DNA from: Neofusicoccum parvum
Lineage: Eukaryota; Ascomycota; Dothideomycetes; Botryosphaeriales; Botryosphaeriaceae
Reading direction: 5' to 3'
DNA: 64,000 nt
NCBI GenBank assembly: GCA_020912385.1
Contig: CP087223.1
Coordinates: 744,001-808,000, forward strand
This document shows positions 35,791 through 48,202 of this stretch, one piece after another; the first letter of the stretch is position 1; each line of letters begins with the position of its first letter. The notes beneath the pieces were generated by a model. The model did no database searches. It was given only the letters and a program-made list of their open reading frames with translations, and was not told the origin of the DNA. Both the position numbers and the translations under genes were made by a program.

Positions 35791-37478
35791 AGTGGCCATG
35801 CTCAACAACGGGGTAGACAACACAGCAATTTTTCTCACGTGTCTTTCGAGCGGCGGTGGCACGACCACTCGGAGCACGTAGCTCGTCAGGATGCCTGTTT
35901 CCCAAAAAGAAGAAGGGCGCTGCGGAAAGACTTTGAAGCGATAAATCTACCGCAGCTGGTGGCCGGACGGCACGTTTCCTAATTGGGCAAGTCTCGCTTG
36001 AATGTTTTGCCGATTAGGAACGAGACGCCTCCTCTTAAGTGGTCGAGGGAACGACGCTTGCATTTCGCTAACGAGGCTCCACACGTTCACCGCAAGGTGG
36101 CTGCTGCAAAGAAAAGCCGTTGAGAATTTTCCGACAGCGGGTTTCGGAGACTCGGTCCTTCGACACGCCCTCGAGCGGCTGCATGCCGATGGGGGCTGGG
36201 CTGGGGCCGCATGCACGGTAAATCTTCACCGCTTCATTACAACGACAAGTCCCCAGGATGCAGAGCTCTCGAACAGTGGCCGCGTAATGTTGCAACACAC
36301 GAGCCCAGTAAAGCTTGCATGGAAAGCGGAGAAATGGTTTACGTACCCTTGTAGATCACGCAGGTGGGTGGCAAATGGCAGGCCAGCTAATATCTAGGGC
36401 GGATAAGCAAAGGTCTTTCAGCCATTCGCAGGGGCTGAGAGGACTGCAAGGTGGAGCGCGCGAGAATGTTCTCGGCTTCTAACCTTCGTGTGCAGCGGAC
36501 CGAACTCCAGAATTGATGGACATACATGCAGGCAGTGCACTCGAAAGTGTGTTATTTCCGCACTTGCGCCTGTGAACGTAGGGGCCTCTCAAGCTCGGAG
36601 ATAGACTCGGCCGACCAAGGCCTACAGCCCGCGGTGAACAACCCGCGCGGCCTTAAGACGGATTAGTGGGTACGTGTGCTCCGCGCTCTGACGGTGCGGA
36701 GGACCCTAACGGATCCTTGAATGCGCACAGCCATGCTTGAAACGGGCCACAATATTGCCGCCGCGCTACGTGGGGTCCATAATTTCTCTGATCGGGTACA
36801 CCCACCGTCTCTTCTCCACGCGCTCCCCATGGGTAAGTCTCCCAACCGTGCTTCTTTCTCGCCGAAGGTCCGCTGCCTCTCCGAGGTGAGCTCAGTTGCC
36901 CGCACATGGATAGAGAAATCACGGTTCTTATAGAACTTAGAGGGGTCTGCTCACAATAGAAACGCGAGACTGGAATACGAGGCCACTAGAGCGCTCCACG
37001 AGACCCGTATGGCAGTAGAGCTTTCCTTAGCATATCAACCAGCTGTCAACCCTGTCCCGGCAGAACTCTACCAGCCCGAGTGCTGCAGGACGCGCTTGGT
37101 GAGAAACGAGAGGGGTTGTGTTGGTTACTGTGCCTAGCTTTCAGGTAGCATGGGAGGCTTGTCTGCGCTTGTGTTGAGCTTTTCCGGGCTTGGCGACTCT
37201 ACTGGGGCTAGCCGGGTGCTTGATTCTACGACCGCTACACTAGCCTCTTGCAGCGATGAGGTCTCACAATTCCCGGAGAGGCACCGTAGCACGGTGGGGT
37301 GATGGCGGGGAGGGGGGGGGAGCGCGGGGCGCTCTGACTTCGTCACTCGCTTACGCTACCACCAATCAGCGACGGTTAGAAAGACGGCCATCGACTCGTC
37401 CATCGCTCCATTGCGGCGCCTGAGCTACCTGTTTCGTCACGTACTTGCACGTGCGCGCCGGTAGCGAGTTTCCGGGGT
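35791..37478. other. Intergenic, no gene recognised
   Basis: Short frames only. A minus-strand frame at 37346-37134 ends in a hydrophilic tail that could be the end of a gene, but no upstream exon is seen. The right end is the promoter region of the sugar transporter. Confidence 0.35.
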
Positions 37479-37485
37479 ATAAAGA
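37479..37485 (+). promoter_or_regulatory. TATA-like box of the sugar transporter gene
   Basis: TATAAAG lies 82 bp upstream of the transporter ATG, followed by CT-rich leader sequence. The position and pyrimidine-rich leader fit a fungal core promoter. Confidence 0.5.
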
Positions 37486-37566
37486 CTATTCTTCTCCGCA
37501 AACAAGTGCGTCTTGTTCGCCTTTCTTCGTTCTCTCCCAATACTTAACCCCTTTAATTTTCACGAA

Positions 37567-39160
37567 ATGGGTGCTAAAAGTGCTTTTAGCCTCGTTGGCC
37601 ACCCCCTCAAGAGACTCCAAGTTGCCCTCATTGTCGCCCCATCCTTCATCCTTTTCGGTTACAACCAAGCTGGTCTCGGTGGTCTGCTCACCGAACCCGA
37701 CTGGGTGAAGACGTTTCCGCAGATCAACACCATAAGCGGCACCAACAAGAGCTATCATTCAACCATCCAGGGAGTGGTGGTCGGCAGCTTTGTCATCGGC
37801 GCTCTCTTCGGAGCACTCTCCTGTTCCTACACGGGCGACAGGTTTGGCCGCCGCGCTATCGTTCTGGCTGGAGGGATCTGCACCCTCATAGGGGAGATTT
37901 TGGAGTGTTCTTCTTTCGGCTTACCTCAATTCATCGTCGGCCGCCTCATCATCGGCCTTGGTGTCGGTCAGTTGAGCGCAGCCGTGCCAGTATGGCAGAG
38001 TGAGACTTCTACAGCGAGCAACAGAGGACGGCAAGTTGTCGTCTATGGTATCTTCATCTGCCTCGGCTACGCTCTTGAATCTTGGATCGATCTCGGCTTC
38101 TTCGAGCTGGAAGGCCCCGTAACCTGGCGTGCGCCCATCGCAATCGCAATCGTCTTCTCGCTTGTCCTCATTGCCTCCGTTTACTTGTTTCCCGAATCGC
38201 CGAGGTGGCTTGTTCGCCAGGCTCGCATCGACGAGGCTCGCACCGCCATCACCATCCTGAGGGGCCATGACGACGAAGACGCCGTGGAGGTGCAGGCTGA
38301 GCTGGCCGGCATCGAGCTTTCGCTCGAGGAATCGAACGGCGCTTCACTGAAGGACATTTTCACCATGGGCGAGGATAAACTGTTCTACCGCTTCAGTCTG
38401 TGCATCATGCTCCAGTTCTACCAGCAGATGTCCGGCTCCAACCTGATATCCGTCTACATGAGCATCCTGTTCCAGCAGAACCTCGGCATGAGCGGGGAGC
38501 TCTCGCGGGTGCTGTCTGGAGGCGCGCTAACGTGGAAGTTCCTCTGCTCCTTCATCGCATTCATCTGCATTGATCGGTTCGGCCGCCGCGCCGTATTCAT
38601 CTACAGCGGCATCGGCATGTCCATCTGTATGATCTCCCTCGCCGTCTGCACGTCGATAGAGGGCAACCATTCCGCGCAGATCGCCGCCGCCTTCTTCATA
38701 TACCTGTACAACTTCTTTGTCCCCGTCGGCTTTCTGGGTGGTAACTTTCTCTACTGCACCGAAGTAGCACCCATCCGTCTGCGCGTGGCCATGTCCTCCA
38801 TATCAACCGCGAATCACTGGCTCTGGTACGTTGTCCGCGCATCCTCTGTAAAACATCAGCTGACCCCATCTTCCTGATAGGAACTTCGTCGTCGTTATGG
38901 TGACGCCCGTTGCCATCGACAGCATCGGGTGGAGGTACTATATCCTCTACGCGGCCGTTGCCTTCTGCATTCCCGTGTCCGTCTACTTCCTGTTCCCGGA
39001 AACGATGGGCCGCAATCTCGAAGAGATCGATATGATGTTCCGCGAGAGCCCCTCCGTTCTGGCCACGGCGCGGTTTGCGAAGACGAGGCCGATCGCCATG
39101 CCGCAGGAGTTCGTCGATGAGAAGGGAGGCGTGGAGCACGGCAGCGACCTGGAGAAGTAG
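37567..39160 (+). CDS. MFS sugar porter
   Basis: There are two exons, 37567-38825 and 38881-39160. The 55-nt intron (GTACGT donor, GCTGAC branch site, GATAG acceptor) splits a Trp codon. The product is 512 aa, normal for the family. It should be a plasma-membrane proton-coupled or facilitative hexose/oligosaccharide/polyol carrier with 12 transmembrane segments. Family signatures are GDRFGRR after TM2, VGRLIIGLGVG in TM4, PESPRWLV at the end of TM6, the QQMSGSN sugar-binding motif of TM7, DRFGRR in the second half, and PETMGRNLEEID after TM12. The first ATG in frame with good context (CACGAAATGG) was chosen; the frame is open further upstream but lacks an ATG. Substrate cannot be told. No sugar-use enzymes neighbour it. 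Confidence 0.95.
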
Positions 39161-39656
39161 ACTCGGGGGTGATTTCAAATATCATGTGTTGTGTGACGGT
39201 TCCATCTCCTTCCGGGCCGCCCTTGTTATCTACGAAGGCCGCGGTTGATATTTGTACCGGAGCCTTCCTGTCGGGTGAACCCGGGTCCGTCGTTGTCACG
39301 ATATGCTCGACCCTGTTAGTACGTAAATTGAGATGAAATAGTGGAGGCGTGCGCATGCCAGCGAGGTGGCCTATTGTAATAAGGCTCTGTATCCAGCGTC
39401 TTCGGCCCAATGATGTTCAGCTAAACAACCTGCCCAGCGGTGCTCATTTTCTTGCAGTGTCGCACCGCTGGTATATCAAAGACAGTGAGCATGGGATGGA
39501 CGTTTTCTGGCCAACTCTTCAGTCCGGGCGCGGAGTCACCAACTTCGTCAGCCAGGGAGCTCCAAGACTTACGAGGGGGACACCGAAAAAAAGGGGGAGT
39601 GCTGTAACCCCGGTCCCACTCCTTCTGAGGCGGAATCACTTTCCGCGGGTGGTGTG
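39161..39656. other. Convergent intergenic region
   Basis: Lies between the 3' ends of the transporter and the ankyrin pseudogene. Open frames here are short and unconvincing, and nothing else is visible. Confidence 0.4.
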
Positions 39657-42476
39657 CTACATCTTGCGCATTCGGGCCTGAATCTCGATCTTTCCCTTCG
39701 TGACCAGAGTGCGCAAAGACACTCCCTCCTTGGCCTTCATTTCCACACCATAGCTGCTCTTAATCCTTTTCAACCATTCTATCCTCGTCTCATGCTCGTT
39801 CACAAGGTTGGGATTGCGCTCAGAGAAATGGAGCCCGGGAACAATCATGAAATCATGCCCCGAGCAACCGATGTCGAGGAGGCCCTCATCATATTGAATC
39901 CGGCAGTCCTGGCAGAGGTCAACATCAGAGCAGGTCGTGCATACGCTGCGCATGCCACTAATGGGCTCGTGAAATCAATTGTCGCAGATGACGTTGTGAG
40001 TGAGTTCGGCATCGCCCGAGCGTGTCAGGATCTGCTGCTCATATGCGACTAAAGCCTCTTTGCTCTGGCCCAGGAACATCAGGCAATGCCCAAGCTGATG
40101 ATATATCTGCAAGTTCGGATTACAACCAGTGCTTTCCAGGAGGTGTATTGTCCAAACCCATATCGAACCGCTGATGCGAGAGGTTCTGAGCTCAGAAAGG
40201 GTTTCGGGTGGAGCCGTAAGCAAGTGGCCAACGGACTCATACAGCGCGGGGTTTTGCTCGATCAAGTCGAAACTCGTCTTCCCGTAGCAATCTAGTATAT
40301 GTGCATCTGCATCTCGCGAGAGCAACATATTTACGATGGCTGTTCTTTCGGTGGGGACGGCGTAATGCAAAGGCGTCCGGTCAACGTTGTCCAGGAAGTT
40401 GGTGGAGGCACCCGCTTTTAACAACTCTTCCACGATCTCCAGCTTGCTCCTCGAGATGGCTACATACAGTGGCGTATGACCATTGAGATTGACGGCGTCT
40501 GCAAGCATGCGATCAATGCACAGAAGCCACCTGGTGGAAGCAAGGTTTCCGCTGTGCACTGCTGTGTGAAGGACGGTGCTGCCGTCTTTCTTCCGAGTTC
40601 TGATATCCGCCCCCGCTTCGTAGACGATCTCCGCGGCTTTGGTGTTGGCTGCAACCGCTTCGTGCAGTGGAGTTCCTCCGTCCTCGGCCACTGCTGAGAC
40701 AGCGAGCAACGTCTTGACGGCTCTGATATGGCTAACACTTGCTGCAATGTACAGCATTGGCAGCTCGTCGTTCTCTGAAGCAATCGGTCCAATGTCGTGC
40801 TCGAGGAGCCTTCTCACTGACTCTACATGCCTAATGCGGGCCGCAAAGTCAAGCGCAGTCTACTGGTATTTATTCCGAGCGCTGACGTCGGCGCTATGGT
40901 TGAGTAGGACCTCAATGGCTTTCGTGTGACCGTTATGAGCGGCAAGGTGCAATGCCGTGCAGCCCTTGGTATTTCGCGCTTCAATTCAAGCCGTGTGCCC
41001 GAGGAGAGTCCCTATGATCCTGTGATGCCCGCGAGAAGCGGAAAGATGGAGAGCTGTCTGTCGGTGGTTGCCATTGGCATTGACCGTGGCCCTACGGCTG
41101 ATGAGAATTCTGATAGTTTCGGTGTGGCCCTCTGCCACCGTAATGTGTAGTGGCGTTGACCCGTCCTGGTTGCGAGCGTTGACATTTGATCCGTTGACAA
41201 GCTGTGCCGTCACAAATCTCTTCTTTCCTGAGCGGGCGGCAAGATGAAATGCTATCCAGTGGGTATCTAGACTCACCGTTTCCTTGAAGTTCTCTCTATC
41301 GGAATCCTCGTCGAGCCATTCACCATCCTCCAAGTCGGCTTCAAACTTTAATAGAAGCCTTCTGACACTATCCTGGTTGAGTATTGCAGGCCAATGTAGC
41401 ACAGTCCGGCCGAAGTCTTCATCAGTTCGCTCTCAGTCGAGTGCTTCATTCATCCACAGATGACGGGCCACACGAAAGTTGCCGTGGATGCATGCATGTC
41501 AGAGTGGTGGATGGTCATCTGAGTCTGGGGTGCCGGCTTTGGTGCCATCCGCAAGAAGCCGTAAAAGATTCTCTTTTATCTCTTTTTTGGCCGCATGGTA
41601 TAAGCGGGTGGTGGCAAGTAAGGACTTTCTTAGGGACCTATGGATGTGTCTCTGCTTGAATAAGAATTCCAAGATTTCAACCTGGTCGCGTGTTGTTGTA
41701 TCCCTCATCACGGTACCAAACGAAACGTTGTCGTCCATCCAGTATGCAGGAAAGTGGGTAATTACGCTCTGTCCAAGTTCGCCGCGAACAGCGTCAAATA
41801 ACACCTCTCTCAGGTGTGGAGTCCATTCACTGGCTTCACTGGAATATATTTGCGTCACACGGGTCATGAGAGCATTGTTTCTAGCCCAGTGTGATAGCAC
41901 TTTCGGAGTTTTTCCGCACTTCTTCATGCGAGTGACGTTGGTCGCGAACCCAGGATGTGGCCCATCCGATATGGAACTTGGCTTCTCTTTCGAAAGGTGT
42001 ACGATAAGCCAGACTGTCTGGCTTTTAACTACAAACAGTAGAGCGGGTTTTCTGTTCTTTGGATCTGGATAGAGGCTTTCGAGCAGAAGCTTGATTTCCT
42101 TGATGGTGGCCGATGCTATATCTCTGGTGAAGATCTCTTGCATGGTATTTACTCCACCCCGATAATTATTGCTGAATGAAGTGCTTGATATTCTCTCAAA
42201 CCCTTGCTTCTGCAAGCGGAAAAGCTGAGAAACCAACTAGTACTCCAGCCATTGCTTTGTCGCAGCTTCGATCATGGTGTGTTGAAGTTGATGTCAACAA
42301 GCCCCTGACGTAGCAGCATGCTAATGATCTTGTCGAACGGCGCGAGAAAGAATACACCGCTGGTTTTCTCATTGTTGCTACTGAGGCCTGCTATATACGT
42401 GTAATAATCGGATTTACGGAAATACGCATAACTGGGGCAAATGACTTGTGCTGGGGTAGGTGTATGGTGTAGTAAC
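39657..42476 (-). pseudogene. Ankyrin-repeat protein with C-terminal ZZ-type zinc finger, pseudogene cut by a LINE
   Basis: One reading phase runs from about 42276 to 39657 (roughly 870 codons) with only in-frame stops: TAG 42237-42239, TGA 41499, TGA 41433, TGA 40986, TAG 40860, TGA 39975. An N-terminal helical region precedes about eight ankyrin repeats (for example GSTPLHITVAEGHTETIRILI, GCTALHLAAHNGHTKAIEVLL, TPLHYAVPTERTAIVNMLL). A TPR-like stretch (LGHCLMFLGQSKEALVAYEQQ) and a ZZ-like finger (ISGMRSVCTTCSDVDLCQDC...GHDFMIVPG) follow. Upstream, another phase (42475-42290) also reads as coding up to the LINE-A tail, so the original 5' end was severed. Four TGA codons could come from CGA by CpG-to-TpG change and the others from CAG or TGG. 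Such proteins often act as signalling or NLR-like scaffolds; this copy is dead. Confidence 0.85.
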
Positions 42477-42837
42477 TAGTAGTAGTAGTAGTAGTAGTAG
42501 TATTCATACACCCCGTCGGCCTCCGCGGGCCATAGGGACAATATCGCTAGATCTGCGCTAAACTATATTGGGATCCCGGTTCATCCAAGGCCCACACACT
42601 GAATAGAAGTCGCTATCCTTCTTAGAACGAGCGTAGTTTACGTAGGAAAGATAGGAAAGAAAAGGAAAAGAAAAAAAAAGCGTTAAGGCCAAGGCTATTG
42701 AGCGTAAAAGGGGAGGTACTGCTTAGATCCTTCGTGCCCGGCCTCATCAAGACTAATTCCCGAGTGTTGTCAGTCCCTATATCAGCGTGACAACTAGCTG
42801 GTAGAAAGATGAGTAATTGAGTAGCCATCGTAGTTTC

Positions 42838-45800
42838 CTAGTCCCTAGTTGTATTAAGCCTTCCGGTAGCTAAAGTAAAAGCTACCGTTGCTCTAATCGC
42901 GCTCGTACTCGCCCGCTACTTGTCTAGTAGTCCGTCCCTATATTTTCCATTCGGTAGTTTTGTTCCTGACCAGCCTCCTAGCATGTATATAAGGTCGCCG
43001 AATCTGTCTCTAAGGGTGTTTTATAGTTCTACCCGGATGTCCATCCAGCGTATGTACTTGAGGAGGAAATACTTGACCGTCTCCTTCTCTGCTCCGTAGG
43101 TACACGCTGCTGACTGCGCTCGCTTGATTTTATATAGCGGTTCGTTAAGGTTCGCTTTAGACGTTCTTAGCTGGGCAATGACTGAGGCCTCCCTATAGCT
43201 GAGTTAGTTGTATAGCCGTTTCGTATAGAGCTGAGCAAGTGCCTGATCGAGTTTACGAGATGCCTCACCTTCCTTTGCGGCTTTAAACAATTCCCTTCTC
43301 TTCTTCGCAGTTACGGCTTCATATTTTACTAGCGCTAGGGACCGTAACATCGTGCTAGGCAGGGGCTCTTAGGTACCCCCTGTGGCCCGTAGGGCTAGTT
43401 GGTTTGCCCTCTCGTTTCCAGCGATTCTCTAGTGCGCTGGTACCTATCTGAACTCAATTAGCGGCCCGTTATTCTGTTGGGTCTGGTGTAGGAGGTTGAG
43501 GGTATCTTTGATAACCTCCTAGCTTGGCCTCTGCCACGGTCGGAGTAGGGAGCGTAGGGCTGTCTTGCTATTACTATAGATGATGTGTTTCGTCCTTGCT
43601 ATACCTGGGTACGCGGCGACGGCTTCTTTGGACTATATACCGTGTACTAGGGCCACGGCCTGCTGGATTGCCCGTAGTTCCGCGTGTAGGATATCGATTG
43701 AGTCCGATCTGCCTATTAGGAGCGAGTGTGCTATAGCAGTTACGCCTTTACTATCCACGTAGGAGATGCCGACGCCGACTCTCTGGTTTCTTTACGAGCT
43801 ATCGGTGAAGATAGCTACCTCTAACGTTAGGGGTGTGCTTGCTTGTAGGCTTACTGTCTCTAGGCTCTCGATCTTTACTACCGGTCTGTTATCCTAGGGC
43901 ATCCTCATAAACGGCTGGATTGCCTCTAGCCGTTCGGTGTCTATTTCTCCAGCCAAGAGCATTATCCGTTAGAGTGGCGAGACGAATCTTTTATTCGCTG
44001 GGTTAATAGCTCTTTTCAACCTCTAGAATGGATGAGACTGCGGGAGAGTGTGATAGTTGACCTAAAACCGGAGTATTTATTGTTCAAGGCGAATCCTAGT
44101 AGGTAAGATTGCTACTTTGACCTCTAGAATTAGTAGGGTAACAGTCCTAAAGGCCCCCGTAATGGCTCTTCCTATAATCCTTTAAATCGCTTCAAGTGAT
44201 CTAAGCGTCAGGTATGTGGCCGCGGGTGCCCACACCGGCGAGGCATAGTCAACTATTAGCGCTACCGTTACTGTGAAGAGCTGGCGTACGCTGCTTAGCC
44301 GTTGGCCCTGTAGCCTTCTTAGCGCCAAGGCGGCCTGGGTTCCCCTTTTCGCGATCCTGCCTGTGTGGGCTCTAAACTTCAGTTCTTAGTTAAAGATAAC
44401 ACCGAGAATTTTAGCCTCCGTCTTTAGGTGTACTTTATTCCCCTTTATTATCACCGCTTGGTCCGATAGTCTTTAGGGAGTTCTTATAAAGTGGATAAGC
44501 GTTGTCTTCCCGGCTTCGAATGTTACACCGCTTGTTGCCTCCCATTCCTCTACCCGGGGCACTATAGTATCTTGAAGTTTTACCACGTTCTCTTCGGCCG
44601 AGTAGCCGGTTACCCAGGTACTATAGTCGTCGACGAACGCAAATGCTCCTTTATTCTTATTCGTAACTGACTGGACCAGGTTTGCGTTAAAGAAGAGGAA
44701 TAGGATTGGTGAGAGGGGAGATCCGTAGTCCGGTTTTCCTACCTTGCGTAGAGGAACAATCTTTGCGAGTCGCCAATGGCTAGGTAGGTAGCCTTGCAGC
44801 AGCGACTCGTTGAATAATTAGTGGATATACTTGTCGACTACTGGCCAGAGTTCACGCTAGACTACTGCTGGTATCCCGTCTGCTCTAGGTGCTTTATACG
44901 GGCTAGCTTAGAGGATTGCCTCTTTGACTTCATCTATTAAGAGAGGGGCGTGGCTAAACTAGTTGTTAGGAGCCTGGTGCGTCTCGTTCTATGTGCGTTC
45001 TTGTACTAGCGGAAGTTCTGGGAAGAAGTTCTCAATAAGAGCTTCTGAGATTGCTTCATCCGACTTAGTACAGCCATTTCGGTAATGTATACGCGTAATT
45101 TGAGCGAAGTTGTTCTTTTCTAAGCTGGAGAGATATCTTGCTGCTCTCTAGATATTAGTTGGCTCTGCTAGAAAGGTTTTCCAGTAGGCTCGCTTTTGTC
45201 GTCTTATAGTGTCATAAAATCTCTTTACTGCTACTTTTGCTTGTTCCTCTAGCTAGCTATCCTGCTGTCTCCACCTTTGGACGGCTCGCGCCTGGTTTCT
45301 GAAGTACGTGAATAACCTCCGTAGCTGGGTAAGGTCTGCTGTCCACTACTTCTTAACGTACGGTGACGGCCTGGCTTTTGGAATATGGTTCTATAGTGAC
45401 GTAGAGACGACTCCTATTAGGTAGTTAGCGGCACCTTTAACATCTCTAGAGTCTGGAGGGGGCCTCTCGGCTAGTCTTCTTCCCACGTCAGCCCTAACCG
45501 CCTCCCAGTTCGTAGTCCGGAAGGCGTATTGAGTTTCTGGTGCCTGGCCAGGTGCGTTGATTTGAAAGTGTGCTTCAATCGCTTGGTTATCGGGTCCGTA
45601 TACTGTACTAGAGGGACGGCAGGCGCTTACGTCCTCCGCTAGCTGCGGTGACGCGAGAATAAGGTCGATTATAGAGCTATATCCAGCTGACTCGTAGGTA
45701 GTTGTGCCTCGGGGAAGCAGACTTTGGAGGTGAAGGTCCTCTATAAAGTCAATTATTGGCGCTGCTTCTCTACTGCGTATAGAGCCTTGTACTAAATCAC

Positions 45801-46293
45801 CTCCCCAGAGCTGGTCGTGCCTATTAAAATCCCTATAGATCAGGATCTCCAGCACTCCGTTAGTCTAAGCCTCAGACTGCGTAACTGCTGCCTGGAGCTT
45901 CTTAAGTATAGTTGTAAGCTCGTAATCGGCTAGACTCTCCTTTTTCGCGACGTAGACCGATGCTACAAGAATGGTTCTATCTTGCAGTGTAATTACTGCA
46001 GCTGTGATGTCGGGCGAGGGTATCGAGATCTAACGGACTGAGATGCTTTTGCGTATCTACATTATCGAGCGGAAGGGAAACCGGCCTTGCCGGGACTTCA
46101 TTGGTAATAATTAGGTCTAATAGGGGTGGGTGATAGGTGCTGCTATTGTTTTTCCTTCGGCGTTGCGGAAGCAGCTTAGTTCAGAGATAGAGATGATACT
46201 AAAGTCGATAAGGTCCTCGTCATTTAGGAGACTATATTGTGCTGTTCCGCTCTTTCCTAGGTTCGCGTGGATCGTCTTGAGAGGTCTATTCAT
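42838..46293 (-). pseudogene. LINE-A copy 2 ORF2 relic
   Basis: Endonuclease, RT, RNase H and terminal Cys/His segments can all be followed in the same order as the intact ORF2 of copy 3. A stretch between RT motifs, which in copy 3 corresponds to about 50080-50500, is missing here: homology jumps at about 44732 from GGTGAGAGGGGAGATCC directly to the GTAGTCCGGTTTTCC region. Many nonsense codons are present. Not functional. Confidence 0.88.
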
Positions 46294-47578
46294 TGCGTTG
46301 GTGGAGTATATTGTTCAGGAGCTTTCTGTACTCTGGGCAGCCCCTGTCGTCTACCCTATGCGGACCTCCGCAGGCGGCATACTTCTCTATAGCTGACGAA
46401 CAGCTCTCTTCTTTATAGCCGCTACCTACGCACTTAACGCATCTCTCCTCTCCCCTATAGCGGAACTGCTGATGGTCGTAGCTCTAGCATTTAAAGCAGC
46501 GTCTTGGGCGGGGGCGGTATTCAAACACGTTAGTGTACGCTGTCTCTCCGCTAACATCAATCATCCTTTTAGCAAGGAGCGAATCTGCCTCACTCCTCTT
46601 AGAAAGATAGATTACTACGGAGCCGTACAAGCGGTTGCTTGGCTTGCTTAGCCAGCGGGTTTGCATGACTTCAACATCATTCTCCGCGCTAATAACCTGG
46701 CTAGCGTCAGGGCGTACTCTAGTGCGATCCTCATTCAAGACAGTCAATTTATTGACGTTGTCTATCTTTACTGGATACTACTGCCTGCCTCTAATCCTCG
46801 CCCCTCGGAAGGTTGTCTCCAGCCACCCGAGATTGGACCTGACGAGCTCTTCATCCCGTTCAGTCCTGAAGAAGAACCGTACTTTAGTAGAGTCGCTCGG
46901 GTTCCTCGTTAATCCACAGCATCTAATATCCTTCGTTGCTTCCTGGGCCTCCAGCGCCGCCTAGAATTGGGCCCGAATCTCTCCCGGCTTTATAGTATCG
47001 ACGCTGGCTTCAGTAAGGTCAATTTCGACCGCTGGTAGCATTTGCTGTGTAACTGGGGCTAGTGGGTTCGTCACACGTGTTGGGACAATAGGGACGGACG
47101 GTGAGCCATTGCTTAGAGGGGTTGGCGGCGCCGCTCCTTGGAGCACGCTGGCGTAGGTGGTGTTGATCTGTGACTGTGAGCTTAGGTTCCTACGCGTCGT
47201 CTCTACGAGCGCTGCCATCTGCTTTTCTATCTTCCCTATACGCTCCTCCATCTTAGCCTGCGTTTCTTCGGACATTTCAAGCGCGCTAGACAGTCGTTTA
47301 ATCTCCTCCTCATTCCCAGCGCCCTGTTCAATTAGGGCCTCATTCTGTTCGGTAAGCGCTCTATTCTGCTCGATGACGATGCGCAGCAAGTCGATAATAT
47401 CGTCTAAAGTTGCTTCCTTTAACAGCTCAGGTGCAATTGACGCGTGAGACCGGCGTTGAGTAGTTGGTTTGCCGCGGTGGAGGGCGCGATAGTCAGGGCG
47501 GTCGCGTTGGAGACGCGCAGCGCGTCGCGACGCGCCAACGGTCGCGAACCCACCACCACCGTCGTCGTCCGCCGACAT
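46286..47578 (-). pseudogene. LINE-A copy 2 ORF1 relic
   Basis: Begins at ATG 47578 (MSADDDGG...) and keeps the coiled-coil region intact down to about 46961. It is then broken by TAG codons before the zinc-knuckle region near 46400. An apparent longer ORF starting at 47893 merely reads in from the neighbouring LINE tail. Confidence 0.88.
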
Positions 47579-48202
47579 TGCAGGGCAGAGAAAGTCGAAT
47601 TCGCGATTACGAGGGCAAAATTCAAAGATTAGGTCGTCGTTGAATCCGTCAAGAAGGTCCGAGGGGCGGCTATCTCCTGCGGCGCAGGAGCTCGCGTCCG
47701 GCGATGTACGTGTGCAGGCAACAACGGTGAAAATGGCAGTGTCCACCTCTGATAGATACAATGATGCTTTGTCGTATGCGTAGCCGCTATCAGTCTTGGT
47801 GATTTCGCGGCTAGGTGTATTGCGACGGTTGCTGTAGTAGTAGTAGTAGTAGTATTCATACACCCCGTCGGCCTCCGCGGGCCATAGGGACAATATCGCT
47901 AAATCTGCTTTAAGCTACATTGGGATCCCGGTTCATCCAAGGCCCACACATTATTGAAGTCGCTACCCTTCTTAAAACGAGCGTAAGACAGGAAGAACAG
48001 AAAAGAAAGAAAAGGAAAGGGAGGAAAGGAAAAACTGATGAAGCTAAGACTGCTGAATGTTAAGGGGAGGTAGGAGGGGTTGACTGCTTTGGTCCTTCAT
48101 GCCAGGCCTCATCGAGACTAGTTCCCGAGCGTTGTCAGTCCCTGTATCAGCGTGACAACTAACTGGTAGAAGGATAGAGAAGTGAGTAGCCGTCGTAGTC
48201 TC

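Larger units (their letters stand above)
42477..47834 (-). mobile_element. LINE-A copy 2, full-length but RIP-mutated
   Basis: It runs from its (TAG)8 tail (42477-42500) to a 5' end sharing CGGTTGCTGTA with copy 3. It aligns with copy 3 along its whole length. Differences are dominated by C-to-T and G-to-A changes at CpA/TpG (for example GCCAGAC to GCTAGAC, CTCCAGG to CTCTAGG, TTGTACG to TTATACG). Both ORFs are peppered with TAG codons. The 5' UTR is about 150 bp longer than in copy 3. It interrupts the ankyrin gene on its 3' side and abuts copy 3 on its 5' side. Confidence 0.93.

Noticed and set aside
37134..37346. Minus-strand ORF upstream of the sugar transporter as a gene end
   Set aside because: The peptide tail looks protein-like but no upstream exon, motif or start could be found.
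39657..42236. Reading the four in-frame TGA codons of the ankyrin gene as Cys, Sec or readthrough
   Set aside because: TAG stops, a phase problem and LINE truncation also occur, and CGA-to-TGA transitions explain them more simply.
46961..47893. 310-codon ORF apparently starting upstream of LINE-A copy 2 ORF1
   Set aside because: Its first residues, with a Tyr run, translate the tail of copy 3; the true ORF1 start is ATG 47578.
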